From assembly GCA_029569255.1 (NCBI GenBank), contig JAKQUO010000045.1, forward strand, positions 1-64,000: a stretch of DNA of 64,000 nt, given 5' to 3'. The translations under genes were made by a program, and so were the position numbers. The notes under the pieces were generated by a model, which saw only the letters and a list, made by a program, of their open reading frames with translations, was not told where the DNA came from and did no database searches. Of the stretch, positions 46,244 through 54,545 are shown in pieces; positions within the stretch are counted from its first letter, which is position 1; the number at the start of each line of letters is the position of its first letter. This DNA is from Acidobacteriota bacterium. Its GTDB lineage: Bacteria > Acidobacteriota > Aminicenantia > Aminicenantales > Saccharicenantaceae.

Positions 46244-48202
46244 ATGACGCCATCCCCGCGCTCCAATCCCCTGTCAGGCCTCGCCGTCCTCGGCCTGCTG
46301 GGCCTGGCCCTCGTCCTCGCGCCGGCCCTGGCTCAGGTGAAGGCTGAAGACGACAAGGCCAAGGCCGAGCAGGACAAGCCCGTCCGGATCACCGAGGAGA
46401 TCCAGGTCGTCGGCAAGGCCCCCAAGGACGTCCCCCTGGCCACCGTCACGACCGTCGTGGCCGCGGACATCGGCAAGCTCAAGCCCCGCGACCTTTCCGA
46501 CGTCGTCAAGTACGTCCCCGGCGCCCTGGTCACGTTCGGCGACAAGGACACCTACTCCCTCAAGCTCCGCGGCATCGGCTCCAACCGCATCGCTCTCCTC
46601 GTCGACGGCGTGCCGGTCTACGAGCCCTACTTCTCGACCTTCGACCTCAAGACGGTCTCGGCCGGCGGCATCGACACGCTGCAGGTGACCAAGGGCCCGT
46701 CCTCCGTCCTTTACGGCCCCAACACCCTCGGCGGCCTGGTCAACGTCATCACCCGGCGGCCGTCCGACCGCCCCTACCTCTCGCTGACGGGCAGCACCGG
46801 CGACAAGGCCACGTTCGGCGCCGGGGCCGACGGCTCCTGCTCCTGGCGGAGGTTCTCGCTCGCGGCCAGCGCCCTCTACCAGTCCTCCGACGGGTTCGCC
46901 TTTCCCGATCCCGCGAGCGGCGATCGGACGTCGCGGGCCAACGGGGACTTCGAGCGCCTCAACCTCAGCGGCAAGCTCTACTACACGCCGTCGGACCGGA
47001 CCGAGATCATGGTCAGCGCCGCGACCTACCGGTCCGCCTACGGCATGCCCCCGGCCCTGTCCGTCCAGCGGGCCCGGTACTGGCGGTTCCCGAAGTGGGA
47101 CCGCTCGAGCCTGAGCGCCGGCGGCTTCACCTCGCTCGGCGGCGACGCCGTCCTGCGCTTCCGCGGCTTCTACGTCAACTACTACAACAAGCTCGACTGG
47201 TTCAACGACCCGGCCATGACCGTCATCAACTCGGTCAGCGTCTACGACAATTCGTCCTACGGCGGATTCGCCCTGGCCGAGACGCCCGTCGGCGGCCGGA
47301 ACACGCTCAAGGCCAGCCTGCTCTACCAGAGGGACATCGTCCGCCAGCAGGACAACGTCGGCCTGCCCTGGGAACATTACAACCAGGGGACGGTCTCGGC
47401 CGGGGTCGAGGACGAGCTCCGGCTGTCCGGGATGTGGAAGGTCATCGGCGGCCTGAGCCTCGACTACATCGACAAGTTCCGGGGCGGCGAGAACAACACC
47501 TCGGTCAATCCCCTCATCGGCGTCAAGCTCACGCCCTCCGAGGCCCTCGACTTCCACGTCTCCTTCGCCCGCAAGTCGCGCTTCCCCTCGATGCGCGCCC
47601 TCTACTCGTCGAGCTCGGGCAACCCGGACCTGCTGGCCGAGTCGGGCACCAGCCTGGAGTTCGCGGCGACCTGGAGCGGCCCGGTCTATCTGACCGGGAC
47701 CGTCTTCCTCAACCGCTTCCGCGACTTCATCGACACCGTCGTTCTCCCGGGCGGCATCCGGCAGTACCTCAACATCGGCCGGGCCCACATCCACGGCTTC
47801 GAGGTCCAGGCCCAGAAGAAGCTCGGCTGGCTCGAGGCCACGGTCAACTACACCTTCCTCGACCCCCGGAACGACACCGACGACCGGCCCCTCGACGCCC
47901 AGTCCAAGAGCAACCTCAACTTCGACGTCTCGGTCCTGCCGGCCAAGGGCCTGAGGGCCGGGGTCTACGGCCTGATGGGCTCGAGGTCGTGGTGGTGGAA
48001 CACCCGGACCAGCCCGGCCTCGCTGCTGACGATCCCCGCCTACTTCAACCTGGACGGCATCGTCAGCTTCGAGCTCCGGGACCGCTATCAGGTCTTCGTC
48101 AAGCTCGGCAACGTCTTCGACCGCTACTTCTACACCGAGCCGGGGTTCCCCTGGCGCGGGCGGTACTTCGAGGTGGGACTGCGGCTCGACCTCTTGAAGT
48201 GA
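46244..48202 (+). CDS. TonB-dependent outer membrane receptor
   Basis: 652 residues. Signal peptide (LVLAPALA), a TonB-box-like ITEEIQVVGKAP, then the plug domain (DLSDVVKYVPGALVTFG, SLKLRGIGSNRIALLVDGVP, VTKGPSSVLYGPNTLGGLVN) and a 22-strand barrel ending in YFEVGLRLDLLK. Takes up scarce nutrients such as metal complexes or cobalamin using TonB energy. No TonB-ExbBD in the window. The substrate is unknown; the plug resembles the cobalamin/siderophore receptor group. Confidence 0.92.
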   Translation: MTPSPRSNPLSGLAVLGLLGLALVLAPALAQVKAEDDKAKAEQDKPVRITEEIQVVGKAPKDVPLATVTTVVAADIGKLKPRDLSDVVKYVPGALVTFGDKDTYSLKLRGIGSNRIALLVDGVPVYEPYFSTFDLKTVSAGGIDTLQVTKGPSSVLYGPNTLGGLVNVITRRPSDRPYLSLTGSTGDKATFGAGADGSCSWRRFSLAASALYQSSDGFAFPDPASGDRTSRANGDFERLNLSGKLYYTPSDRTEIMVSAATYRSAYGMPPALSVQRARYWRFPKWDRSSLSAGGFTSLGGDAVLRFRGFYVNYYNKLDWFNDPAMTVINSVSVYDNSSYGGFALAETPVGGRNTLKASLLYQRDIVRQQDNVGLPWEHYNQGTVSAGVEDELRLSGMWKVIGGLSLDYIDKFRGGENNTSVNPLIGVKLTPSEALDFHVSFARKSRFPSMRALYSSSSGNPDLLAESGTSLEFAATWSGPVYLTGTVFLNRFRDFIDTVVLPGGIRQYLNIGRAHIHGFEVQAQKKLGWLEATVNYTFLDPRNDTDDRPLDAQSKSNLNFDVSVLPAKGLRAGVYGLMGSRSWWWNTRTSPASLLTIPAYFNLDGIVSFELRDRYQVFVKLGNVFDRYFYTEPGFPWRGRYFEVGLRLDLLK

Positions 48203-48250
48203 GGGTGCTCTCCCGGCTCCGGGCTCCCCTGGCGAGACGGCGGGCGGGAG

Positions 48251-48282
48251 GGGGACATGTACCGCCTCGGTTACGTGTCCCC
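48251..48282. repeat. Short palindromic repeat, family B copy 4
   Basis: GGGGACATGTACC-GCCTC-GGTTACGTGTCCCC followed by GTTTT, between the convergent TonB-receptor and HD-protein genes. The closest match to the family consensus GGGGACATGTACC. Confidence 0.82.
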
Positions 48283-48291
48283 GTTTTGGAT

Positions 48292-48861
48292 CTAGAGCCC
48301 GAGCTCGGCGTCTATCCCCTGCATGGCCGAGATGGCGATCGAGAGGAACTCGTCCAGCTCGAGGCCGAGGTGGCGCGACTCCTCGATCTCCTCGCGGCGG
48401 GCCCCCCGGGCGAAGCTCTTCTCCTTGTAGCGGCGCTTGAGGAACTCCAGGTCGATCGCCTTGAGCTTCTTTTCCGGGTGCATCAGGGCCGCGGAGATGA
48501 TCAGGCCGGTCAGCGGATCGACGGAGCTGATGGCCCAGTCCATGGGCGACTCGCAGGGGACCTTGCCGGCATGGGCCCGGACGGCGTGGATGACGGCCTC
48601 GTCGATGCCCTTGTCCCTCAGGACCTTGACCGTCTCGGTGGTGTGGAGCTCGGGGCTCATCCCCGTCATCTCGTAGTCGAGGTCGTGGAGGATGCCGGCC
48701 AGGCCCCACGGCTCGGGGTCGTGGCCGAGACGGACGGCCAAGCCCCGCATGCAGGCCTCGACGGCCAGGCTGTGCTTGACGAGGTTCTTGTTCTTCAGAT
48801 GGCTCTGGAGCAGGGCCAGAGCTTCGTCGCGGGTCACGGGCGGACTCGGCCGGCCGCTCAC
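48292..48861 (-). CDS. HD-domain hydrolase family protein
   Basis: 189 residues. HD metal ligands: His30 (NLVKHSLAVE), His59-Asp60 (GILHDLDYE) and a later AHAGKVPCESPMDWAISSVD segment with its Asp. Domains of this type hydrolyse phosphate esters such as nucleotides. The GTG at 48861 overlaps the previous stop (GTGA), which decided the start; a second GTG eight codons later is possible. End of the long minus-strand operon. Substrate unknown. Confidence 0.82.
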   Translation of the reverse strand: MSGRPSPPVTRDEALALLQSHLKNKNLVKHSLAVEACMRGLAVRLGHDPEPWGLAGILHDLDYEMTGMSPELHTTETVKVLRDKGIDEAVIHAVRAHAGKVPCESPMDWAISSVDPLTGLIISAALMHPEKKLKAIDLEFLKRRYKEKSFARGARREEIEESRHLGLELDEFLSIAISAMQGIDAELGL

Positions 48862-49427
48862 CAGCGGCGCCAGGGGCAGTAGAGGCCCCGCCCCACGCCG
48901 GGCCCGTAGCCGCGTCCGTAACGCGGATTCCGGCCGAAGCCCGCGCCGGGCCCCCAGCCGTAGCCCGGGCCGCGGCCGACGCCCGCTCTCAGGCCCCAGC
49001 GCGGCGCCCGGCCATAGCCCGCTCCAGGCCCCCAGCCGAGCCCGAGGCCGCCGTAGCGGTCGAAGAGGACCTTCTGGTCGTCGGTCAGGACGGCCCGGAC
49101 CTTGGAGAGATGGTCCTCCCACTTCTTGTCCATCTCGGCCTCGAGCGCCTCGATCTCCTTGAGCTTGGCGTCCCGGTTCTGGCCTTTGCGGTACAGGGCC
49201 TCGAGCTCGAGGTCGAGCCGGTTCCATTTCATCTCCAGAGGCAGAAGCTCCTCCCGGAAGGCCAGCCGGACCTTGTCGATCCGGTCGAGCTGCTCGTCGG
49301 TCAGGCCCAGGGCCCCGGCGGTCCCCCTCCAGGGGCGCGGGGCCTGGGCGGCCGCCGGCGGCGCCAGCAGGGCGAACAGGACAAGGACGGCCGCCGACGT
49401 GACGACCGCGTCGCGCAATGTTCTCAT
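48858..49427 (-). CDS. Spy/CpxP-like periplasmic protein with Gly/Arg/Tyr-rich tail
   Basis: 189 residues: signal peptide (LLAPPAAAQA), a helical region with two LTDEQ/LTDDQ motifs typical of Spy/CpxP and zinc-resistance proteins, then about 60 residues of low complexity such as GYGRAPRWGLRAGVGRGPGY. GAGGAGG precedes the ATG. Periplasmic chaperone or metal-stress role by family. The glycine-rich tail recalls the DUF5320 protein of the same operon. Confidence 0.82.
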   Translation of the reverse strand: MRTLRDAVVTSAAVLVLFALLAPPAAAQAPRPWRGTAGALGLTDEQLDRIDKVRLAFREELLPLEMKWNRLDLELEALYRKGQNRDAKLKEIEALEAEMDKKWEDHLSKVRAVLTDDQKVLFDRYGGLGLGWGPGAGYGRAPRWGLRAGVGRGPGYGWGPGAGFGRNPRYGRGYGPGVGRGLYCPWRRW

Positions 49428-49446
49428 GATTTCCTCCTCGTCAGGT

Positions 49447-49929
49447 CTATCCCATTTTACGATATTTTCTCTTCCAGGGCGAACCCCGGTGGGCCAGGTG
49501 GTCGGCCAGGGCGAGCCGGAGCGTCTCGGCGGCCAGCTCGGCGCAGTGGACATCGGACTTGGGCAGCCCGCCCAGGAGCTCGAGGATGCCCCGCGCGCCG
49601 ACCGCGCCGAGGGCGTCGACGAAGCTCCGGCCCTTGGCCAGCCAGGTGGCCGCGCTGCCGCAGACGATCGTCGTCCCGCAGCCGTCCGTCCGGAAGCCGC
49701 AGTCCGCGACGACATCCCCGTCCATGCGGACGGTCATCTCCATGGTGTCTCCGCAGGGGCCCTGGAGCCGGGCGTAGCCGTCGGCCCCCTCGACGAGCCC
49801 GAGGTTGCGGGGGTGTTTCCAGTGGTCGAGCACCGTCGGCCCGTAGATCTCGAGGACCTGGCGCTCCATCTCCTCCCGGAGCTCCCGGGCCTCCTCCTCC
49901 GGCGTCCCGTCCCGGTCTTCGTCGCTCAC
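49447..49929 (-). CDS. NifU/IscU-like iron-sulfur cluster scaffold
   Basis: 160 residues. A NifU N-terminal domain: YGPTVLDHWKHPRNLGLVEG, then three conserved Cys at 59 (GPCGDTME), 84 (DGCGTTIV) and 129 (DVHCAELA), plus extra Cys77 and Cys90. These positions bind the nascent [2Fe-2S]/[4Fe-4S] cluster. The GTG at 49929 overlaps the upstream stop. No cysteine desulfurase gene is in the window, so sulfur must come from elsewhere. Part of the fur-led operon. Confidence 0.88.
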   Translation of the reverse strand: MSDEDRDGTPEEEARELREEMERQVLEIYGPTVLDHWKHPRNLGLVEGADGYARLQGPCGDTMEMTVRMDGDVVADCGFRTDGCGTTIVCGSAATWLAKGRSFVDALGAVGARGILELLGGLPKSDVHCAELAAETLRLALADHLAHRGSPWKRKYRKMG

Positions 49930-50798
49930 GCCAGATGCTCCCGGACGCGGTCCCACAATCTTCGGACGCCTCGCGCCGCCGGCCCCTCCGAGGCCTCGAC
50001 CAAGGGAACGCCCCGGGCGACCGATCCCAAGACGGCCTCGTCGAAGGGGATCTTGCCGACGACGGGGATCCCCTGCCCGGCGCTCCAGGCCTCGATCCGC
50101 TCCGAGTTCCCCGGGTTGATGTCGAACTTGTTGACGGCGCACGCGGCCCGGACCTTGAAATGGCGGGCCAGGCCGGCGATCCTCTCCAGGTCGTGAACGC
50201 CGGAGGGCGTCGGCTCGGTCACGATCAGGGCCAGGTCCGTCCCCGCGAGAGAGGCGATGACCGGGCAGCCGATGCCCGGCGCGCCGTCCATGAGCAGGAA
50301 GGCGCGGCCCTCGCGCTCGCCGATCTCGCGGGCCTTCTTCCGGACCTCGGTGACGAGCTTGCCGGAGTTCTCCTGGGCGACGCCCAGGCGGGCGTGGACG
50401 AACGGCCCGAACCGCGTCCTCGAGACGAACCACTCGCCGGAGACGCACGGCTCCATCAGAATGGCCGACGCCGGGCAGACGCGGGCGCAGAGGCCGCAGC
50501 CCTCGCAGGCCAGGGGATCGACGCGGGCGATCCCGTCGCCGTCCTCGGAGACGGCGTCGAAACGGCAGACGGGGCGGCAGCGGCCGCAGGCCGTGCAGCC
50601 GCGTGCTTCGACCCGGGCCTTGGACCCGCCGACGAACTCGTGCCGCTCCAGGACCTCGGGGCGGAGGAGCAGGTGGAGGTTCGAGGCGTCGACGTCGACG
50701 TCGGCCAGGACGGCGTTCCCGGCCAGCGCGGCGAAGGAGGCCGTGACGACGGTCTTGCTCGTCCCGCCCTTGCCGCTGACGACGACCAGCTGCTTCAT
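49926..50798 (-). CDS. MinD-type ATPase with inserted 2[4Fe-4S] ferredoxin domain (altered P-loop)
   Basis: 290 residues. A deviant Walker A ATPase of the Mrp/MinD group carrying a bacterial ferredoxin insert with Cys68-71-74-78 and Cys98-101-104-108, enough for two [4Fe-4S] clusters. The P-loop reads SGKGGTSKT (residues 8-16): Ser14 replaces the usual Gly before the invariant Lys. FLLMDGAPGIGCPVIASLAG is the Walker B/switch region. Pairs with the next protein upstream, which keeps the normal P-loop. ATGA overlap with it. Confidence 0.9.
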   Translation of the reverse strand: MKQLVVVSGKGGTSKTVVTASFAALAGNAVLADVDVDASNLHLLLRPEVLERHEFVGGSKARVEARGCTACGRCRPVCRFDAVSEDGDGIARVDPLACEGCGLCARVCPASAILMEPCVSGEWFVSRTRFGPFVHARLGVAQENSGKLVTEVRKKAREIGEREGRAFLLMDGAPGIGCPVIASLAGTDLALIVTEPTPSGVHDLERIAGLARHFKVRAACAVNKFDINPGNSERIEAWSAGQGIPVVGKIPFDEAVLGSVARGVPLVEASEGPAARGVRRLWDRVREHLA

Positions 50799-51655
50799 GG
50801 GATCTCCGCCCGGATCGCCTCGTACAGGGCCTGGAATTTCGCGCTCCAGCCCGGGTCGAGGCCGAGAAGGGTGTCGCCCCGCGAGTAGGCCTCCGCGATC
50901 CGCCGGTCGAAGGGAATGGCCGCCAGGACAGGGACGTTCTCTCCGGCGGCGAAGGCCCGGATCCGGGCGTCCCCGTCCCCTCCGTCCGCCCGGTTGATCA
51001 GGATGCCCCGCGGCAGGCCGAGCGCCTCGGCCGCTCCGGCGGCCAGCTCGAGATCGTGGAGCCCGAAGGGGGTCGGCTCGGTGACGAGAAGGGCGAAGTC
51101 GCTGCCCCGCATCGACTCCACGGCCGGGCAGCTCGTGCCCGGCGGGGCGTCTATGACGGCCGTCAAGTCCGGGTCCCGCTTCTCTTTCACGGCCTTGATC
51201 AGGGGCGGCGAAATGGCCTGCCCGACGTCGAGCCGGCCCTGCAGGAAACGGATGGCCCCGGCCCGCCCGGATTCGACGACGCCGATCCTCTTGGGGACCT
51301 CCCGGATCGCCCGGCGGGGGCAGAGGAGGGCGCAGGCGCCGCAGCCGTGACAGAGCTCGCTGAAGACGAGGACGGCCTGGGGCACGACGGCCAGGGCGTT
51401 GTAGGCGCAGACCCGGGCGCAGATCCCGCAACGGTCGCAGCGGCTGTCGTCGATCTCCGGGACGAGGATGGCGACCTCCTCGCTCGCCTCGATCCGCGGC
51501 TTCAGGAAGAACCGGGAGTTGGGCCCCTCGACGTCGCAGTCCAGGAATTGGATCGGCCGGCCGGCGCTCAGGGCCAGGGCCAGGTTGACGGCGACGGTCG
51601 TCTTCCCGGTGCCGCCCTTGCCCGAGGCGACCGCGACGGTCGGTTCCGCGGGCAT
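50795..51655 (-). CDS. MinD-type ATPase with inserted 2[4Fe-4S] ferredoxin domain
   Basis: 286 residues with a standard P-loop SGKGGTGKTTVAVNLA (residues 11-26), ferredoxin ligands Cys73-76-79-83 and Cys102-105-108-112, and switch region VIDAPPGTSCPAVESMRGSD. Homologous along its length to the protein at 49926-50798. Such pairs occur in orp and NifX-type clusters of anaerobes and are thought to load or transfer metal clusters. Same operon as fur and mrp. Confidence 0.92.
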   Translation of the reverse strand: MPAEPTVAVASGKGGTGKTTVAVNLALALSAGRPIQFLDCDVEGPNSRFFLKPRIEASEEVAILVPEIDDSRCDRCGICARVCAYNALAVVPQAVLVFSELCHGCGACALLCPRRAIREVPKRIGVVESGRAGAIRFLQGRLDVGQAISPPLIKAVKEKRDPDLTAVIDAPPGTSCPAVESMRGSDFALLVTEPTPFGLHDLELAAGAAEALGLPRGILINRADGGDGDARIRAFAAGENVPVLAAIPFDRRIAEAYSRGDTLLGLDPGWSAKFQALYEAIRAEIP

Positions 51656-51656
51656 C

Positions 51657-52100
51657 TCAGTTGTAGGCCTCCATGACGGCCCGGTCCTCTTCCATGAGGT
51701 CGCCGGCGAGCTCGGCCATCCTCATCGTCTCCCAGAACGGGAGCTTCCTGTGGACCTCCAGGTACTTGAGGGGGATGGGATGGGTGCCGACGACGACGGG
51801 CAGCCCGTAGCGCGTCTCGATGAACTCCTTGAACTGGCGGATGCGCGGGCAGGGCGGGTAGCCGACGACGAGCCCGGTGGCCAGGTGGATGACCTCGGCC
51901 CCGTTCTTCTTCATCTCCTCGGGCACGTACTCGACGTTGCCTCCCGGGCAGCCGCCGCAGTAGGAGTAGCCGACGACCTCGACCGGCTCTCCCTTGGGGT
52001 AGCGGGCGAAGCCGCCGACGCGCTCCCGGACCGCCCGGAGGCACTTCCCTCCGCCGCAGGCCTGATAGCGCCCGCAGATGATGATGCCGATCTTCTTCAT
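51657..52100 (-). CDS. CGGC-domain protein
   Basis: 147 residues. The N-terminal IGIIICGRYQACGGGKCLRA supplies Cys9, 15 and 20, and VVGYSYCGGCPGGNVEYVPE carries the CGGC motif that names the domain. HLATGLVVGYPPCPRIRQFK adds another Cys. These are probable metal- or cluster-binding proteins of strict anaerobes, function unproven. AGGAGG at 6 nt supports the ATG at 52100. Second-to-third position in the fur operon, next to mrp. Confidence 0.87.
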   Translation of the reverse strand: MKKIGIIICGRYQACGGGKCLRAVRERVGGFARYPKGEPVEVVGYSYCGGCPGGNVEYVPEEMKKNGAEVIHLATGLVVGYPPCPRIRQFKEFIETRYGLPVVVGTHPIPLKYLEVHRKLPFWETMRMAELAGDLMEEDRAVMEAYN

Positions 52101-52121
52101 GCGCACCTCCTGTGACTCCGG

Positions 52122-52925
52122 TCAGGATACGCCTCTGGCGACGATCTTGTCCACGATCTCCGCAAAGGCCCGGGTCGCGGCCGAGCCGTCCGCGCCGGCG
52201 ACGAAGGGACGGCCGGCGTCGCCCGAGGCGACGATCCGGGGGTCCAGGGGGATCCGGCCGAGGAACGGGACGCCCATTTCGCGGGCGGCCTGCTCGCCGC
52301 CGCCGGCCTTGAACAGATCGCTGCTCTTCCCGCAGTGGGGGCAGGCGAACCCGCTCATGTTCTCGACGATCCCCAGGACCTCGAGGCCGAGCCGCCGGGC
52401 GAAGGTCACGGCCTTCCGCGAGTCGAGGACGGACACCTCCTGCGGCGTCGTGACGACGACCGCCGCCGTCGCCGGGATGAGCTGGGCCACGGACAGAGGC
52501 TCGTCCCCCGTCCCCGGCGGCGAATCGACGACCAGCCAGTCGAGGTCCCCCCAGTCGACGTCGGCCATGAACTGCTCGATGACCTTCATCTTCATGGGGC
52601 CGCGCCAGATGATGGGGTCGTCCGGTGCCTCGGCGACCAGGGACATGGAGACGAGGCCCAGGTTCTCCAGGACCCGGACGGGACGGATGCCCTCGTCGGA
52701 GCCCTCGAGCCGGCGGCCTTCGACGCCCAGCATCTTGGCCAGGTCGGGGCCGTGGATGTCGACGTCCAGGGCCCCGACCCGCAGGCCCCGGTCGGCCAGC
52801 GAACGGGCCAGGTTGGCGGCCACGGTGCTCTTGCCCACGCCGCCCTTGCCGCTGAAGACGAGCAGCCGGTTCTTGATCCGGGCCAGGCGCCCGGCGATCT
52901 TCGCGTTCTCCGGGTGGAGCGCCAT
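52122..52925 (-). CDS. Mrp/NBP35-family iron-sulfur carrier ATPase
   Basis: 267 residues. Deviant Walker [21 protein letters not shown] (residues 24-43), Walker B/switch [17 protein letters not shown], and the cluster-binding CPHCG motif near residue 205. Mrp/ApbC proteins carry [4Fe-4S] clusters to target enzymes. It lacks the N-terminal DUF59 domain of longer Mrp proteins. 21 nt separate it from the CGGC gene. Confidence 0.92.
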   Translation of the reverse strand: MALHPENAKIAGRLARIKNRLLVFSGKGGVGKSTVAANLARSLADRGLRVGALDVDIHGPDLAKMLGVEGRRLEGSDEGIRPVRVLENLGLVSMSLVAEAPDDPIIWRGPMKMKVIEQFMADVDWGDLDWLVVDSPPGTGDEPLSVAQLIPATAAVVVTTPQEVSVLDSRKAVTFARRLGLEVLGIVENMSGFACPHCGKSSDLFKAGGGEQAAREMGVPFLGRIPLDPRIVASGDAGRPFVAGADGSAATRAFAEIVDKIVARGVS

Positions 52926-52928
52926 GGA

Positions 52929-53648
52929 TCAGCCCTGTTTCAGGGCTTCGAGGGCCTGGCGGACGGTGCAGCCCTCGACGCCGATCACCCGGACACCCGC
53001 CGCGTCGAGGACCCGGGCGGCGTTGGGGCCGACCTGCCCCGTCAGGAGCGCCGCGGGCCGCCTGGCGGCGACGAGCTGGGCCGACTGGATGCCGGCGCCG
53101 TGCGCGGCGTCCGACCGCCGGTTCTCGACCGCTTCGAACGCGCCCGTCGAGGGATCGACGAACAGGAAATACGGGGCCCGGCCGAAATGGGGGTCGAGCT
53201 CGGCGTCGAGGTCCCGGCCCTTGGCCGAGACCGCGATCGGGCCCGGGCCGAGAGGACGGGCTCCGGGAACGGGCGCCGCCTCGCGCTCGTTCCGGCAGGG
53301 GCCCTCGTGACGGTGGCCATTGTGATCGCAGAGGTCCCGGCCCGGCTCCAGGGCGCCCCGGATGAAACGGTCGATGACCTCGTCCACGGGGCCCTCGACA
53401 CCGATGATCGTCTCGATGCCGTTCTCGGCGAACAGGCCCTGGGCCCGCGGCCCCATGCCGCCGGCGATGACGGTCGTCACGCCCCGCTCGCCGAGGTAGG
53501 CGGGCAGGAAGCCCGGAGAGTGGCCGGGATTCGGGATCTCCCGGCGCTCGACGACCTTCCCGTCCTCGACGTCGACGAGCGTGTATGAAGGGCACCGCCC
53601 GAAGTGGGCGGAGACGGACCCCCCGTCCGTTGAGATGGCGATCCTCAT
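52929..53648 (-). CDS. Tandem NifX/NifB-type cofactor-binding protein
   Basis: 239 residues made of two dinitrogenase-cofactor-binding (NifX/NifY/NafY) domains. Domain 1 starts MRIAISTDGGSVSAHFGRCP and contains IAGGMGPRAQGLFAENGIET; domain 2 starts RDLDAELDPHFGRAPYFLFV and contains LLTGQVGPNAARVLDAAGVR. The linker CDHNGHRHEGPCRN (residues 107-120) offers two Cys and three His. The orange protein ORP, which holds a Mo-Cu cluster, belongs to the same family. ATGA overlap with the DUF5320 gene. Confidence 0.9.
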   Translation of the reverse strand: MRIAISTDGGSVSAHFGRCPSYTLVDVEDGKVVERREIPNPGHSPGFLPAYLGERGVTTVIAGGMGPRAQGLFAENGIETIIGVEGPVDEVIDRFIRGALEPGRDLCDHNGHRHEGPCRNEREAAPVPGARPLGPGPIAVSAKGRDLDAELDPHFGRAPYFLFVDPSTGAFEAVENRRSDAAHGAGIQSAQLVAARRPAALLTGQVGPNAARVLDAAGVRVIGVEGCTVRQALEALKQG

Positions 53649-54022
53649 GGAGTCTCCTTCTTCAGCTCGTCGAGCCGTTCGCGTATCCGGGCGAGCTCGG
53701 CCTCGAGGAACTTGGCCTCATCGGCGAGCGCGGCCTCCTCGTCGACCGGAGGGACGGCGCCGGCCCCCGCCGGATAGCCGTAGGGCGCGACCGGCGGACA
53801 GGGATAGCCCCAGGCGCCCCAAGCGCCGGGATGGCGGAAGCGGCGACCCCGGCCCATTCCCGGTCCGCGGCCGAAGCCGAAGCCCCGGCCGAATCCCCGG
53901 CCGAAACCCATTCCGGGCCCGGGGTACAGGTAACCCGGGGCCGGATGACCCGCGCAGTAGCCGAATCCGCGGCCGGTCCGCGGCCCGGCGCCCCAAGGTC
54001 CCGTGCGATCTCCTGCTGGCAT
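53645..54022 (-). CDS. DUF5320-type glycine-rich protein
   Basis: 125 residues. The N-terminus MPAGDRTGPWGAGPRTGRGF is the usual opening of DUF5320 proteins. The centre is a Phe/Gly/Arg repeat (GFGRGFGRGFGFGRGPGMGR) and the C-terminus a coiled coil (EEAALADEAKFLEAELARIR, then ERLDELKKE). Such proteins accompany NifX-type genes in anaerobes; function unknown. Second gene of the fur operon. Confidence 0.87.
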   Translation of the reverse strand: MPAGDRTGPWGAGPRTGRGFGYCAGHPAPGYLYPGPGMGFGRGFGRGFGFGRGPGMGRGRRFRHPGAWGAWGYPCPPVAPYGYPAGAGAVPPVDEEAALADEAKFLEAELARIRERLDELKKETP

Positions 54023-54057
54023 GAAGATATCTCCTTTCTTTTATCGTTATGTCCGTC

Positions 54058-54504
54058 CTATCTGCACTTTTCGCACAGCCCCAGGAACTCGATGCTGTGG
54101 TCCTGGATGACGAAGTTGTATTTCTTGGCCAGGGCGTCCTCGGTCTTTTTCACGAGCTCGAGCTCTTCCCGGACGAAATCGCGGTAATCGACGATCAGGC
54201 CGCAGCGGCTGCAAATGAGGTGATGATGGTGGTCTTGCTGATCGACGCTCCGGAGCTGGTAGCGGCCCTGGCCGTCGCTCGAAGTGACCTTCTGAACGAT
54301 GCCCAGGCGGTGGAGAAGCTCCAAGGTGCGATAGACGGTGGCCAGCCCGAGGCCGGGAAAGGTGGGTTGGAGCGAGAGATAGATATCCTTGGCGCTGAGG
54401 TGGCCGCGGGTCCGGCCGAGCAGGTCGAGGATGGACTCGCGGGGCGCCGTCCAGCGGCAGGCGTTCGCCCGGAACCGGCGGCGCCACTGGTGTCTACCGT
54501 ACAT
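54058..54504 (-). CDS. fur: Fur-family metalloregulator
   Basis: 148 residues. The winged helix contains YLSLQPTFPGLGLATVYRTL, the recognition helix of Fur/PerR proteins. The dimer domain has the His cluster DQQDHHHHLICSRCGLIVDY and a C-terminal CEKC, giving the two CxxC pairs of a structural zinc site. It heads the Fe-S/Mo-cofactor operon and has a Fur box 22 nt ahead of its start, so iron-dependent autorepression is likely. PerR or Zur specificity cannot be excluded from sequence alone; the box favours Fur. Confidence 0.92.
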   Translation of the reverse strand: MYGRHQWRRRFRANACRWTAPRESILDLLGRTRGHLSAKDIYLSLQPTFPGLGLATVYRTLELLHRLGIVQKVTSSDGQGRYQLRSVDQQDHHHHLICSRCGLIVDYRDFVREELELVKKTEDALAKKYNFVIQDHSIEFLGLCEKCR

Positions 54505-54526
54505 GAGGGGTCTCCGCGCTATTAAT

Positions 54527-54545
54527 GATAACCATTATCATTATC
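54527..54545 (-). promoter_or_regulatory. Fur box upstream of fur operon
   Basis: On the minus strand GATAATGATAATGGTTATC matches the classical 19-bp Fur box GATAATGATAATCATTATC at 17 of 19 positions. It stands out as an AT-rich island in GC-rich sequence. It lies 22 nt before the fur start, where bound repressor would block transcription of the whole operon. Confidence 0.87.

Noticed and set aside
53700-54000. Glycine-codon repeats in the DUF5320 gene as a possible CRISPR or tandem DNA repeat
   Set aside because: The unit is short, irregular and in frame; it reflects protein low complexity, not spacers.
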